Shown: positions 17,425-26,178, counted from the first letter of the stretch. The stretch is DNA of 64,000 nt from Flavonifractor sp. An112 (GCF_002161085.1 NZ_NFLU01000011.1:62001-126000), one strand, 5' to 3'. Notes: generated by a model from the sequence alone, not told the origin. Made by a program: numbers and translations.

Positions 17425-18111
17425 TCAGGCGGGTTGAACGGCAGCGGGAGCTTTCTCCAGCTTGAGAGCCCGCACCATGGGCACGCACACCGCGGGGGTG
17501 ATGACGGCGGCCACAATGGCCTCGGGCACGCCGTTGGCGGCCACGATGCCCAGGATGAAGCCCAGCACCGCGTCGGCGGGGATACCCTGGGCGGCGGCAT
17601 AGGCCTCGGTGAAGATGACGCCGATGGAGCCCATGACCAGGGCGGTGTTGGTGAGCGCGCCCACAATACCGGCGATCACCATGCCAACCGTCTGGATACC
17701 GGCGTTGGACTTGCGGAAGAGGGTCTTAATGAGGGTGTACACCAGCCAGGGGGTGACGCCCACCAGGATACGGGGCACAAAGCAGATGAACAGAGCCCAG
17801 GGGCTGCCCCGGTCCAGGCCGGGCACGGGAATGAAGGGGGAAAACACAAAGGAGGAAAGACCGGGTACCAGCGTATTTTTGATCATGCTGGACAGACCGA
17901 ACATTCCTCCCAGGAACGCGCCCTTCTTGGGCCCCAACAGAATGGAACCGATGATGACCGGCACATGGAGAATGGTGGCCTTGATCACAGGCAGGTCGAT
18001 AAGACCCAGGGGTGTAAAGGTGAGCAAAAAGATGATGCCGGTAAACATCGCCAGAATGGCCATACCCTGCACCTGCTTGCTCCGCTGAGACCGGGTGAGC
18101 GCTTTTTTCAT
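17425..18111 (-). CDS. panT: ECF transporter substrate-binding subunit, pantothenate type (PanT-like)
   Basis: The 228-residue hydrophobic protein has about six membrane segments and the signature TPLGLIDLPVIKATILHVPV plus LLGPKKGAFLGGMFGLSS found in PanT-like S components. It would work with a shared EcfAAT module encoded elsewhere to import pantothenate. Substrate assignment is supported by coupling to coaX and by coaBC next door. ATG 18111 lies 9 nt after GGAGG; a TTG two codons upstream is an alternative. Confidence 0.87.
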   Translation of the reverse strand: MKKALTRSQRSKQVQGMAILAMFTGIIFLLTFTPLGLIDLPVIKATILHVPVIIGSILLGPKKGAFLGGMFGLSSMIKNTLVPGLSSFVFSPFIPVPGLDRGSPWALFICFVPRILVGVTPWLVYTLIKTLFRKSNAGIQTVGMVIAGIVGALTNTALVMGSIGVIFTEAYAAAQGIPADAVLGFILGIVAANGVPEAIVAAVITPAVCVPMVRALKLEKAPAAVQPA

Positions 18112-18318
18112 ATTCAATTACCTCCAGCTGCCGTTCCTCTTAAGAGGATACAGCGCATATTTTGGGTGACTGACCACCGATGGGCTGGGACCTGCCGTCT
18201 CCTGAGAGTACAGCGGTCCCCGACGGGGACAGCCGCAGATATTATAGCGGTTTTATCCCCAAAATGCAATGGGAATGTGGAAAACTTACTTTGTGTCTGC
18301 TATAATTGAGGGACACAT

Positions 18319-18344
18319 CACGGCGGCGGAAGGCCGTCCCTACA
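18319..18344. repeat. short dispersed palindrome, GGCGGC...CCCTACA type
   Basis: CGGCGGCGGAAGGCCGTCCCTACA resembles units at 26194-26219, 30046-30116 and 41291-41318 that share a GC-rich hairpin followed by CCCTAC. It lies 22 bp upstream of coaBC. Confidence 0.5.
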
Positions 18345-18365
18345 GATCATAAGGAGCTTCTTGCT

Positions 18366-19565
18366 ATGCAGTTAAAAGGAAAAACCGTGCTGCTGGGGGT
18401 CACCGGCGGCATCGCCTGCTACAAATCCGCCAACCTGGCCTCCGCCCTGGTGAAGCAGGGGGCCAACGTCCAGGTGCTCATGACCAAAAATGCCACCGAG
18501 TTCATCGGTCCCCACACCTTTGAGTCCCTCACCGGCAACCGGGTGAGCGTGGACACCTTCGACCGCAACTATCAGTTCCAGGTGGAGCACATCGCTCTGG
18601 CCGACCAGGCCGATCTGGTGCTGGTGGCTCCCGCCACCGCCAACGTGCTGGCCAAGCTGGCCCACGGCCTGGCCGACGATATGCTCACCACCACTATTCT
18701 GGCCTGCAACTGCCCCAAGATCGCCGCCCCCGCCATGAACACCAAAATGTACGAGAACCCCGTCACCCAGGACAACCTGGACATTTTGCGCAAGTATGGC
18801 TGGGAGATCGTGGAGCCCGCCAGCGGCCGTCTGGCCTGCGGGGCCGTGGGCAAGGGCAAGATGCCAGAGCCGGAGGACCTGCTGGAGACCGTCCTCCACG
18901 CCCTCAGCCACGAGAAGGATATGACCGGCCTTAAGGTGCTGGTCACTGCCGGTCCCACCCGGGAGGCTCTGGACCCGGTGCGCTATCTCACCAACCACTC
19001 CACCGGCAAGATGGGCTACGCCATCGCCAAAGCCGCCGCCGCCCGGGGGGCCCAGGTCACCCTGGTGTCCGGGCCGGTGAACCTGAAAAAGCCCCCCTAC
19101 ATGGAGGTGGTGGACATTGTGTCCGCCCAGGATATGTTTGATGCGGTGACCAGCCGGGCGCCGGAGCAGGATATCATCATCAAGGCCGCCGCCGTGGCCG
19201 ACTACCGCCCCGCTTCCGTGGCGGAGGACAAGATCAAGAAGAGCGGCAATGATTCCGACCTCTCCCTCCCCCTGGCCCGCACCAGCGATATCCTGGCCTG
19301 GCTGGGTGAGCACCGGGTGCCCGGTCAGTTCCTGTGCGGCTTCTCCATGGAGACGAGAGACATGGTGGCCAACTCCAAAAAGAAGCTGGAGAAAAAGCAC
19401 ATCGACCTCATTGCCGCCAACAACCTGAAGCAGGCGGGTGCGGGCTTTGGGGTGGATACCAACGTGCTCACCCTCATCGCCGCCGACGGAGCCAAGGAAC
19501 TACCCCTCATGAGCAAGGAGGAGGCCGCCCACGCCCTGCTGGACGAAATTATGGGCCGCCGGTGA
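18366..19565 (+). CDS. coaBC: bifunctional phosphopantothenoylcysteine decarboxylase/phosphopantothenate-cysteine ligase
   Basis: The 399-residue product carries both domains. The N-terminal flavoprotein CoaC domain holds GVTGGIACYKSANLA, APATANVLAKLAHG and the FMN-binding PAMNTKMYENP. The C-terminal CoaB ligase domain holds TAGPTREALDPVRYLTNHST, KAAAVADYRP and AANNLKQAGAGF. It converts 4'-phosphopantothenate to 4'-phosphopantetheine. ATG 18366 follows AAGGAG. It lies divergent from panT-coaX. Confidence 0.96.
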   Translation: MQLKGKTVLLGVTGGIACYKSANLASALVKQGANVQVLMTKNATEFIGPHTFESLTGNRVSVDTFDRNYQFQVEHIALADQADLVLVAPATANVLAKLAHGLADDMLTTTILACNCPKIAAPAMNTKMYENPVTQDNLDILRKYGWEIVEPASGRLACGAVGKGKMPEPEDLLETVLHALSHEKDMTGLKVLVTAGPTREALDPVRYLTNHSTGKMGYAIAKAAAARGAQVTLVSGPVNLKKPPYMEVVDIVSAQDMFDAVTSRAPEQDIIIKAAAVADYRPASVAEDKIKKSGNDSDLSLPLARTSDILAWLGEHRVPGQFLCGFSMETRDMVANSKKKLEKKHIDLIAANNLKQAGAGFGVDTNVLTLIAADGAKELPLMSKEEAAHALLDEIMGRR

Positions 19566-19584
19566 GGATTCCCCCCTTTTTGCC

Positions 19585-19843
19585 TTGACGGTAGGGGGAA
19601 AAAATGATAGAATAGCCCGCGATAAGGCAGTGATCGGGAAGAGTACCCCCATGTTTCCGCACCAGAGAGGAGCCGGACGGTGCAAGGCTCCGGCGGAGGT
19701 GGAGGGAAGGCGCCCGTGAGCCGCGGGGAGGCAATGCCCCGCCGGTCCCCCGCCGTTACCGGGTTCGAGTGCGGACAACTTGTCCGAATTCAGGTGGTAC
19801 CACGGATTTTTCCGCCCTGAGCTTAGGCTCAGGGCGGTTTTTT
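19585..19843 (+). promoter_or_regulatory. T-box leader of glyQS with promoter and terminator
   Basis: Promoter TTGACG (19585-19590), a 17-bp spacer and TAGAAT (19608-19613) are followed by a structured leader. It carries the AGAGAG-type stem I motif near 19665 and the T-box core AGGTGGTACCACGG (19792-19805), then a terminator with a 12-bp stem (CGCCCTGAGC type) and six Ts. Uncharged tRNA binding would switch it to the antiterminator. Glycine is inferred from the gene downstream; I could not place the specifier codon with certainty. Confidence 0.92.
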
Positions 19844-19846
19844 CTT

Positions 19847-19898
19847 AGCCTTCCCCTGGGGGAAGGTGCCCCAGTGCGCACACTGGGGCGGATGAGGG
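19847..19898 (+). repeat. dispersed palindromic repeat, CCTTCCCC...GGATGAGGG family, copy 1
   Basis: Two hairpins in tandem, CCTTCCCC-TG-GGGGAAGG and CCCCAGTG-CGCA-CACTGGGG, end in CGGATGAGGG. The same unit recurs inverted at 27074-27126 and with a different second hairpin at 26667-26716. Here it is inserted between the T-box terminator and the glyQS ribosome site, so it becomes part of the mRNA leader. Confidence 0.85.
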
Positions 19899-19949
19899 AA
19901 ACGGTACCATATATGTATAAATTACAAACAAAAGGAGTTTGATTGTACC

Positions 19950-21386
19950 ATGAAAAACACCGAAAAGACCATGGAGCAAATCGTCACCCTGTGCAAGGGC
20001 CGGGGCTTCATCTTCTCCGGCTCCGAGATCTACGGCGGCCTGGCCAACACCTGGGACTACGGCCCTCTGGGTGTGGAGCTGAAGAACAACGTCAAGAAGG
20101 CCTGGTGGAAGAAGTTCGTCCAGGAGAACCCCTACAACGTGGGTCTGGACGCCGCCATCCTCATGAACCCCCAGACCTGGGTGGCCTCCGGCCATCTGGG
20201 CGGCTTCTCCGATCCTCTGATGGACTGTAAGGAGTGTAAGGAGCGTTTCCGCGCCGACAAGCTCATCGAGGACTGGTGCGCTGAGAACAGCGTGGAGCTG
20301 CCCAAGCCCATCGACGCCTTCTCCCAGGAGGAGATGAAGAACTTCGTCGAGGAGAACAACATCCCCTGCCCCACCTGCGGCAAGCACAACTTCACCGACA
20401 TCCGTCAGTTCAACCTGATGTTCAAGACCTTCCAGGGCGTCACCGAGGACGCCAAGAACACCGTGTACCTGCGGCCTGAGACCGCCCAGGGCATTTTTGT
20501 CAACTTCCAGAACATCCAGCGCACCACCCGCAAGAAGCTGCCCTTCGGCGTGTGCCAGGTGGGCAAGTCCTTCCGCAACGAGATCACCCCCGGCAACTTC
20601 ACCTTCCGCACCCGTGAGTTCGAGCAGATGGAGCTGGAGTTCTTCTGCAAGCCGGGCACCGACATGGAGTGGTTCCAGTACTGGCGCTCCTTCTGCAAGG
20701 AGTGGCTGCTGAGCCTGGGTATGCAGGAGGAGAACCTGCGGCTGCGTGACCACAGCCCCGAGGAGCTGTGCTTCTACTCCAAGGGCACCACCGACTTCGA
20801 GTTCCTCTTCCCCTTCGGCTGGGGCGAGCTGTGGGGCGTGGCCGACCGTACCGACTACGACCTGACCCAGCACCAGAACACCTCCGGCAAGGACATGACC
20901 TACTTCGACCAGGAGACCGGCGAGCACTATATCCCCTACGTGGTGGAGCCCTCCCTGGGCGCCGACCGTGTGACTCTGGCCTTCCTGGTGGACGCCTACG
21001 ACCAGGAGGTGGTGGGCCAGGACAAGAAGGGCAACGACGACATCCGCACCGTGCTGCGCCTCCACCCTGCTCTGGCCCCCTTCAAGTGCGCCGTGCTGCC
21101 CCTGAGCAAGAAGGAAGTGCTGGCCGGCCCCGCCCAGCAGCTTCGGGACGAGCTGGCCCGCGACTTCATGGTGGACTACGACGACGCCGGCTCCATCGGC
21201 AAGCGCTATCGCCGCCAGGACGAGATCGGCACCCCCTTCTGCATCACCCTGGACTTCCAGACCGTGGGCGACGAGAACACCCCCGCCGACAACTGCGTCA
21301 CCATCCGTGAGCGCGACTCCATGGAGCAGGTCAGAATCCCCATGGATCAGGTCAAGGCTTATATTGCCGAGCGCGTGAAGTTCTGA
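19950..21386 (+). CDS. glyQS: glycyl-tRNA synthetase, class II alpha2 type
   Basis: The 478-residue product is the single-chain glycine-tRNA ligase found in Firmicutes. Motif 1 ([20 protein letters not shown]), a CxxC...CxxC zinc module ([17 protein letters not shown]), motif 2 ([11 protein letters not shown] and [14 protein letters not shown]) and motif 3 ([10 protein letters not shown]) are all present. ATG 19950 follows AAAGGAG. Expression is controlled by the T-box upstream. It is monocistronic. Confidence 0.96.
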   Translation: MKNTEKTMEQIVTLCKGRGFIFSGSEIYGGLANTWDYGPLGVELKNNVKKAWWKKFVQENPYNVGLDAAILMNPQTWVASGHLGGFSDPLMDCKECKERFRADKLIEDWCAENSVELPKPIDAFSQEEMKNFVEENNIPCPTCGKHNFTDIRQFNLMFKTFQGVTEDAKNTVYLRPETAQGIFVNFQNIQRTTRKKLPFGVCQVGKSFRNEITPGNFTFRTREFEQMELEFFCKPGTDMEWFQYWRSFCKEWLLSLGMQEENLRLRDHSPEELCFYSKGTTDFEFLFPFGWGELWGVADRTDYDLTQHQNTSGKDMTYFDQETGEHYIPYVVEPSLGADRVTLAFLVDAYDQEVVGQDKKGNDDIRTVLRLHPALAPFKCAVLPLSKKEVLAGPAQQLRDELARDFMVDYDDAGSIGKRYRRQDEIGTPFCITLDFQTVGDENTPADNCVTIRERDSMEQVRIPMDQVKAYIAERVKF

Positions 21387-21397
21387 GTATAAAGGAC

Positions 21398-21434
21398 AAA
21401 AAAGCTCCGGTTCTTTGTGAACCGGAGCTTTTTT
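21398..21434. terminator. glyQS terminator
   Basis: A 16-bp stem (AAAAAAGCTCCGGTTC with its complement) around a TTTGT loop ends in TTTTTT. Confidence 0.94.
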
Positions 21435-21465
21435 CTGTCAAAACCCGCCAAATAGTGATGTTAAT

Positions 21466-21565
21466 TTTTCTTACATCATGTATATTTGTCTAAATCGCAC
21501 AACTTTTCTTACATAGTTTGATTTATTATTACATAATTGACACACAGCTTCAATGATGATAATAT
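21466..21565 (+). promoter_or_regulatory. tnaA promoter with upstream TTACAT repeats
   Basis: TTGACA (21537-21542), a 17-bp spacer and TATAAT-like TAATAT (21560-21565) form a near-perfect promoter. Upstream the 11-mer TTTTCTTACAT occurs twice (21466-21476, 21504-21514) and a related TTACAT ends at 21534, so TTACAT recurs 38 and 20 bp apart. They are candidate regulator sites. The 190-bp region is far richer in AT than its surroundings. The transcript leader is only about 50 nt and contains no short ORF, so TnaC-type attenuation is not possible here. Confidence 0.75.
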
Positions 21566-21624
21566 TTTCACAGAAGGTAAAGTTTTTTATCGCCGCAAAA
21601 ATATTTTTAAAAGGAGTGTCTTTT

Positions 21625-23016
21625 ATGGAACGCAACTTCCAGACCGCTGAGCCCTTCCGCATCAAAGTGGTGGAGCCCATCAAGAAGACCACCCGGGCCT
21701 ACCGCACCCAGGCTCTGAAGGACGCCCAGTACAACGCCTTTCGTCTGAAGGCCGAGGACGTGTATGTGGACTGCCTCACCGATTCCGGTACCTCCGCCAT
21801 GAGCACCGAGCAGTGGTCCGCCATGATGCTGGGCGACGAGAGCTACGCCGGCTGCAAGAGCTTCTATAAGCTGGAGGCCTCCGCCCAGGAAGTGTTCGGT
21901 ATGCCCTACGTCCAGCCCACCCACCAGGGCCGCGGCGCCGACTTCATCATGGCCCAGTATTACGCCAAGCCCGGCAAGTATGCCGTGGGCAATATGCACT
22001 TTGATACTTTTCACGGCAACGCCGAGATCCTGGGCGCCATTCCTGTGGACTGCGTCATCGACGCCGGCCTGGACGCCGCCAGCCCCGCCGAGGACTTTAA
22101 GGGAAACATCGACCTGAACAAGGTGCAGAAGATCATTGACGAGCACGGCGAGGACGCCATCTCGGTGATCATCATCACCGTCACCTGCAACAACAACGGC
22201 GGCCAGCCCGTGTCCATGGCCAACATCAAGGCGGTCAGCGAGTTTGCCAAGGCCCACAACATTCCCGTGGTCATCGACTCGGCCCGTCTGGCCGAGAACG
22301 CCTGGTTCATCAAGACCCGGGAGCCCGGCTATGAGAACAAGGACATCAAGGAGATTACCCGGGAGATGTTCTCCTACTGTGAAACCGCTACCATGAGCTC
22401 CAAGAAGGACGGCCTGGTGAACATCGGCGGCCTGATCGTCACCCGCAACCACGACTTCTACCTCTATTCCAACGTCCAGGCCATTGTCCACGAGGGCTTC
22501 ATCACCTACGGCGGCCAGTCCGGCCGTGACATGGAGGCTCTGGCGGTGGGTCTGCGGGAGGCCACCACCGACGAGTACCTGGAGTACCGCATCAACCAGG
22601 TCAAGTACCTGGGCGACCGCCTGAAGGAGAAGGGCATCCCCTGCGTGGAGCCCAGCGGCGGCCACGGCATCTATGTGGACGCCCGCCGGTTCTTCCCCCA
22701 CATCCCCCAGTGCGAGTTCCCCGCCCAGCGGCTGGTGGTGGCCCTCTACGAGGAGGCCGGCATCCGGGCCGTGGAGATGGGCGCCTGCGCCTTCGGCGGC
22801 AAGGACCCCGTCACCGGCGAGCCCATCTGGCCCGCTCTGGAGCTGATGCGCATCTCGGTGTCCCGCCGGGTGTACACCAACAACCACCTGGACTGCATCG
22901 TGGACGCACTGGAGTACATCTACCAGCACCGTGACGAGTACAAGGGCATGAAGCTGGTTTATGAAGGCCCCATTACCGCTCTGCGGCACTTCACCGCCGG
23001 TTTCGAGCTGCTGTAA
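21625..23016 (+). CDS. tnaA: tryptophanase
   Basis: The 463-residue PLP-dependent beta-eliminating lyase splits tryptophan into indole, pyruvate and ammonia. It starts EPFRIKVVEPIKKTTRAYR and carries LTDSGTSAMS, PTHQGRGAD and the PLP-lysine motif MSSKKDGLVNIGG. It was separated from tyrosine phenol-lyase by two positions: HFDTFHG keeps the Asp that tryptophanases have where the phenol-lyase has Thr, and RAVEMG lacks the substrate-binding Arg of the phenol-lyase. ATG 21625 follows AAAGGAG. An NSS symporter follows. Confidence 0.92.
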   Translation: MERNFQTAEPFRIKVVEPIKKTTRAYRTQALKDAQYNAFRLKAEDVYVDCLTDSGTSAMSTEQWSAMMLGDESYAGCKSFYKLEASAQEVFGMPYVQPTHQGRGADFIMAQYYAKPGKYAVGNMHFDTFHGNAEILGAIPVDCVIDAGLDAASPAEDFKGNIDLNKVQKIIDEHGEDAISVIIITVTCNNNGGQPVSMANIKAVSEFAKAHNIPVVIDSARLAENAWFIKTREPGYENKDIKEITREMFSYCETATMSSKKDGLVNIGGLIVTRNHDFYLYSNVQAIVHEGFITYGGQSGRDMEALAVGLREATTDEYLEYRINQVKYLGDRLKEKGIPCVEPSGGHGIYVDARRFFPHIPQCEFPAQRLVVALYEEAGIRAVEMGACAFGGKDPVTGEPIWPALELMRISVSRRVYTNNHLDCIVDALEYIYQHRDEYKGMKLVYEGPITALRHFTAGFELL

Positions 23017-23028
23017 TCACACGGGCCC

Positions 23029-23067
23029 CGGACCGGGGCCTGACACCGGGTCCCGGTCCGCATTTTT
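23029..23067 (+). terminator. probable tnaA terminator
   Basis: A 9-bp GC-rich stem CGGACCGGG with its complement and a 22-nt interior is followed by CATTTTT. The T run is short, so read-through into the symporter gene is possible. A smaller hairpin GGTACA-AAC-TGTACC follows at 23078-23092. Confidence 0.6.
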
Positions 23068-23178
23068 ACAACCAGATGGTACAAACTGTACCGGGGAGAC
23101 CCCCCTCAGCCGGAACAAAGTCAACGTCCGCTTTGTTTGGACAGGCGCGCCTGTGCGCCCGGTCGAACGGCTCAGCGC

Positions 23179-23260
23179 AAAAAAACCGCGGAAAAGCTGG
23201 CACTTTTCCGCGGCTAATGGGCAGAAAACCCATCCGTATGGATGGGAATCCTGAACATCA
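23179..23260 (-). ncRNA. candidate small RNA antisense to the tnaA-symporter intergenic region
   Basis: A minus-strand consensus promoter (see 23267-23295) predicts a start near 23260. The RNA would contain a CCCATCC-ATAC-GGATGGG hairpin (23229-23246) and end at a textbook terminator, an 11-bp stem CCGCGGAAAAG with its complement (23213-23186) followed by seven Ts (23185-23179). The length is about 82 nt. No gene on this strand needs that terminator. A 14-codon ORF inside has no ribosome site. I do not recognise the family. Confidence 0.65.
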
Positions 23261-23266
23261 AATTTA

Positions 23267-23295
23267 ATTATATGCCCATTCTCCTCCTCTGTCAA
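23267..23295 (-). promoter_or_regulatory. consensus promoter of the candidate small RNA
   Basis: On the minus strand TTGACA (23295-23290), a 17-bp spacer and TATAAT (23272-23267) match the housekeeping consensus exactly. Confidence 0.75.
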
Positions 23296-23411
23296 GGGGC
23301 GGATGCGCAGGGCGGCGGCCACCTGCCGCCAGCATCAAATTGAATCTTGTTCCCATGCCGCCGGTCTCCAACATCCCTGTACGCTTGCAAAGAGGATAGG
23401 AGGGACAACAA

Positions 23412-24785
23412 ATGGGAAAACCTGACAACACCCTGCAAACCCCTGATCGTGAACAATTCGGCAGCCGGATCGCCTTTGTGCTGGCCTCCATGGGCGGCGC
23501 CATCGGCCTCGGCAACATCTGGAAATTCCCCTACCTGGTGGGACAGCACGGCGGCGCAGCCTTCATTGTCGTCTATCTTCTGGCGCTGCTGTTGGTGGCC
23601 ACACCCGTGCTGATGACGGAATTCGCCATCGGCCGCAAGACGGGCACCAGCTACACCACCGCCCTGAAAAAGCTGCTGCCCGGCAAGAAGTGGTATCTGC
23701 TGGGCATCATCGGCGTCATCGCCCTGACCCTGACCCTGTCCTTCTACGGCGGCATCGCCGGCTGGACGGTGGCCTATCTGACCAAGTCCATCACCGGTTC
23801 CTACAGCGGCATGGGTGCCGATGAGATCGGCGCCATGTTCGGCAGCTTCTCCGCCGACCCCTTCCAGATGGTATTCTGGCTGGGCGTCATGCTCCTCATC
23901 ACCACCGTGATCGTCCTGCGGGGCGTCAAGGGCGGCATTGAAAAGGTGTGCAACATCCTGCTGCCCATCATGTTCGTATTCATCATCTTCCTGGCCATCC
24001 GGGCCATCATGCTCCCCGGCGCCGACGCCGGTCTGGCCTTCTACCTGATCCCCGACTTCTCCAACCTGAACGCGGAGACCGTCATGGCCGCCATCGGCCA
24101 GGCCTTCTTCTCCCTGGGTGTGGGCTGCGGCAACCTGGTGATCTACGGCTCCTATCTGGACCGGAAAAAGACCATCGGCTCCAGTACCATCATGGTGGCT
24201 CTGGGTGACACTTCCGCCGCCATCCTGTTCGGCCTGATCATCTTCCCCTCCGCCTTCGCCTTCAACATCGAAGCCGGCATGGGCCCCCCGCTGGTCTTCA
24301 TCACCCTGCCCGCCATTTTTGCCCAGATGCCCTTCGGCATGGTCTTCGCCTCCATCTTCTTCATCATGCTGTTCTTCGCCTGCCTGACCTCCACCATCTG
24401 CATCATGGAGGCCATTGTGGGCTTCCTGGTGGATGAACTGAAGATCGCCCGGAAGAAGGCCACCTGGATCGTGGCCGGCGTGGTGTTTGTCATCGGCTCG
24501 GTGATGATGATGTCCTTCGGGCCGCTGGCCGACTTCCTCATCTTTGGCAAGACCATCTTTGATTTCTTCAACGACACCGTGGTGTCCGCCATCCTGCTGC
24601 CGCTGGGCGCCCTGCTCATGGTCATTCTGGTGGGCTGGATCCTCAAGCCCAAGACCATCCTGGACGAGATGAACATCGGCGACGGCCTGAAGGTGAACCG
24701 CTATTACACCATTACCATCCGCTATATCGCCCCCATCGCCATCATCCTCATGTTCCTGCAGCTGATCGGCGTGATCACATTCTAG
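23412..24785 (+). CDS. sodium-dependent amino acid symporter, NSS family (probably tryptophan)
   Basis: The 457-residue membrane protein has the short bacterial NSS layout of about eleven segments. The unwound TM1 signature GGAIGLGNIWKFPYLVG and the TM6 region AIGQAFFSLGVGCGNLVIYGSY form the sodium and substrate site. Its place right behind tnaA suggests that it imports tryptophan, like TnaT of Symbiobacterium; indole-pathway linkage is inference from context. ATG 23412 follows GGAGGGACAAC. The 395-bp gap upstream holds a terminator, several hairpins and the candidate antisense RNA. Confidence 0.9.
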   Translation: MGKPDNTLQTPDREQFGSRIAFVLASMGGAIGLGNIWKFPYLVGQHGGAAFIVVYLLALLLVATPVLMTEFAIGRKTGTSYTTALKKLLPGKKWYLLGIIGVIALTLTLSFYGGIAGWTVAYLTKSITGSYSGMGADEIGAMFGSFSADPFQMVFWLGVMLLITTVIVLRGVKGGIEKVCNILLPIMFVFIIFLAIRAIMLPGADAGLAFYLIPDFSNLNAETVMAAIGQAFFSLGVGCGNLVIYGSYLDRKKTIGSSTIMVALGDTSAAILFGLIIFPSAFAFNIEAGMGPPLVFITLPAIFAQMPFGMVFASIFFIMLFFACLTSTICIMEAIVGFLVDELKIARKKATWIVAGVVFVIGSVMMMSFGPLADFLIFGKTIFDFFNDTVVSAILLPLGALLMVILVGWILKPKTILDEMNIGDGLKVNRYYTITIRYIAPIAIILMFLQLIGVITF

Positions 24786-24824
24786 CCTCCCTCTTTCATT
24801 CAGCCCTCTTCTTATTCCCTGGTG

Positions 24825-24870
24825 CGGCAGGGCCCGGTTTGGCGCCGGACCCTGCCGTACCTCTGTTTTT
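24825..24870 (+). terminator. probable terminator behind the NSS symporter
   Basis: CGGCAGGG-C-CCGG pairs with CCGG-A-CCCTGCCG around a short loop, followed by TACCTCTGTTTTT. Confidence 0.65.
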
Positions 24871-24883
24871 CCGCCGCTTCCTC

Positions 24884-24912
24884 TGGACAATCGGGTGGTT
24901 TTGGTTTAAACT
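24884..24912 (+). promoter_or_regulatory. probable promoter of the YheO-type regulator
   Basis: TGGACA (24884-24889), a 17-bp spacer and TAAACT (24907-24912) lie 60 bp upstream of the ATG. Confidence 0.5.
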
Positions 24913-24973
24913 GAAATGAAGAAGAAAGGGAGCGCAGATATATCAACTGCCGCCCCAGTGAGGTGAGCCATCC

Positions 24974-25630
24974 ATGGAACAGAAGAAACAGCTGGAATCC
25001 GTTCTGCCGCTGATGCGCTTTTTCGCAGAGATGCTGGGACCGGATGCTGAGATCATTTTATACGACGTGGATGACCGGGTGGTGTATCAGGTCCTCAACC
25101 CCATGGACGATGAGATGGTACCCGGCAGCGAGATGCGCTCGCTGGAGCGGAACCTTCTGGACTCGAAGATCTATGAAAAAGAAGATTTTATCGTCAATTA
25201 CCGGGCACTTTCCCGCTCCAAGCATAAGCTGAAATCCGCCACCTTCTTTTTGAAAAACAACCCAGAGCGGCAGCTGCGGGGCATGATTACCGTCAACATC
25301 AACGTGGAGCGGCTGGTGGAGCTGCGGGATGCCCTCAATGTAATGATTTCGGGCTATCGGCCCTATGAGGCTCCCGCCGAGAGCCCCTTCTACAACAGCT
25401 TTGAGGTATCGGTGGAGGGGCTGGTATCCACCTCTATCCAGGAAGAGCTGGACAGCTTTGGGGTGGAACCCACCCGCCTGAGCTACCAGGAGAAGATGGA
25501 GATGGTGCGTCGTTTGGACGAAAAGGGTATCTTCCTGGTAAAGGGAGCCATTGCCGAGCTGGCCTCCGCCCTCAAGACCACCGAAACCAGCATTTACCGC
25601 TATTTGAACAAGCTTCAGGAACAATCCTGA
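24974..25630 (+). CDS. YheO-like PAS domain and helix-turn-helix regulator
   Basis: The 218-residue protein has an N-terminal YheO-like PAS domain (about residues 8-120, with FFAEMLGPDAEIILYDV) and a C-terminal HTH_22-type domain (about 155-215, with LSYQEKMEMVRRLDEKGIF and TTETSIYRYLNKL). DauR, a regulator of D-amino-acid catabolism, is a characterised relative. Lying behind tnaA and the NSS symporter, it is a good candidate for the tryptophan-responsive regulator of the TTACAT repeats upstream of tnaA; that link is inference. Confidence 0.88.
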   Translation: MEQKKQLESVLPLMRFFAEMLGPDAEIILYDVDDRVVYQVLNPMDDEMVPGSEMRSLERNLLDSKIYEKEDFIVNYRALSRSKHKLKSATFFLKNNPERQLRGMITVNINVERLVELRDALNVMISGYRPYEAPAESPFYNSFEVSVEGLVSTSIQEELDSFGVEPTRLSYQEKMEMVRRLDEKGIFLVKGAIAELASALKTTETSIYRYLNKLQEQS

Positions 25631-25640
25631 ACGATTTCAT

Positions 25641-25673
25641 AAAAAACGTGCTGCAAAGGCAGCACGTTTTTTT
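25641..25673. terminator. terminator between YheO-type regulator and flavodoxin
   Basis: A 14-bp stem AAAAAACGTGCTGC with its complement and an AAAG loop serves both convergent genes. Confidence 0.93.
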
Positions 25674-26178
25674 ACGCCTTTATGGCCTCCCGGGCGAAGT
25701 CGGCGGCCTGGTCCAGGTCGCTCTGGTCCGGGTGGGTCAGGGCCAGGTCAAAGGCCTGGATCATGGATTTCAGCTTGGCGTTGTCCGGGTCGGCCTTGAG
25801 CTGGGCCTCGTACCGGTCCTTCACCGTCTGGGGCATCTTTCCGGTGCAGAAGAAACTGCTCACCACCTGGTTGCCCTTGGGCACCTCCGCCTTGAAGCGG
25901 TCGGACAGGGAGGCAAAATACAGCTCGGAGATACCGAAACCGGCGGTGCCGAAGATGGCTACCCGCTTGCCGTACAGGCTATGTAAAAATTCCTGCATAG
26001 CCGGAGTGAGGGTACCCTTGTCGGTCCAGGACCCGGCAAAAACCAGCTCCGCCTGGTCCACGTTCTGGGGCGGCGGGCCGAAGGCCACAATGTCGTGGCC
26101 CTCACAGGCCTCCCGGATGGCCTGAGCCACCTGGGCGGTGTTGCCGGTCTGGCTGTCAAATACAATGGCGATTTTCAT
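25672..26178 (-). CDS. flavodoxin-family protein
   Basis: The 168-residue product starts MKIAIVFDSQTGNTAQVAQA, the flavodoxin fold with the FMN phosphate-binding loop SQTGNT. The 60s-loop GSWTDKGT and the 90s-loop GTAGFG are consistent with FMN binding. It is slightly longer than plain flavodoxins, with a helical C-terminal extension. ATG 26178 follows AAAGGAGGACCT. It probably acts as a low-potential carrier or quinone/flavin reductase; the partner is unknown. Confidence 0.87.
   Translation of the reverse strand: MKIAIVFDSQTGNTAQVAQAIREACEGHDIVAFGPPPQNVDQAELVFAGSWTDKGTLTPAMQEFLHSLYGKRVAIFGTAGFGISELYFASLSDRFKAEVPKGNQVVSSFFCTGKMPQTVKDRYEAQLKADPDNAKLKSMIQAFDLALTHPDQSDLDQAADFAREAIKA

Noticed and set aside
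21566-21624. A TnaC-like leader peptide upstream of tnaA
   Set aside because: The leader between the promoter and the start contains no start codon with a ribosome site and no Trp codon ORF.
21625-23016. Tyrosine phenol-lyase as the function of the beta-eliminating lyase
   Set aside because: It lacks the substrate-binding Arg (AVEMG in place of the phenol-lyase MERG) and has the tryptophanase Asp in FDT.
23017-23322. A 101-codon minus-strand protein over the tnaA-symporter gap
   Set aside because: It reads through a consensus promoter and terminator, has no ribosome site and no family; a small RNA explains the region better.
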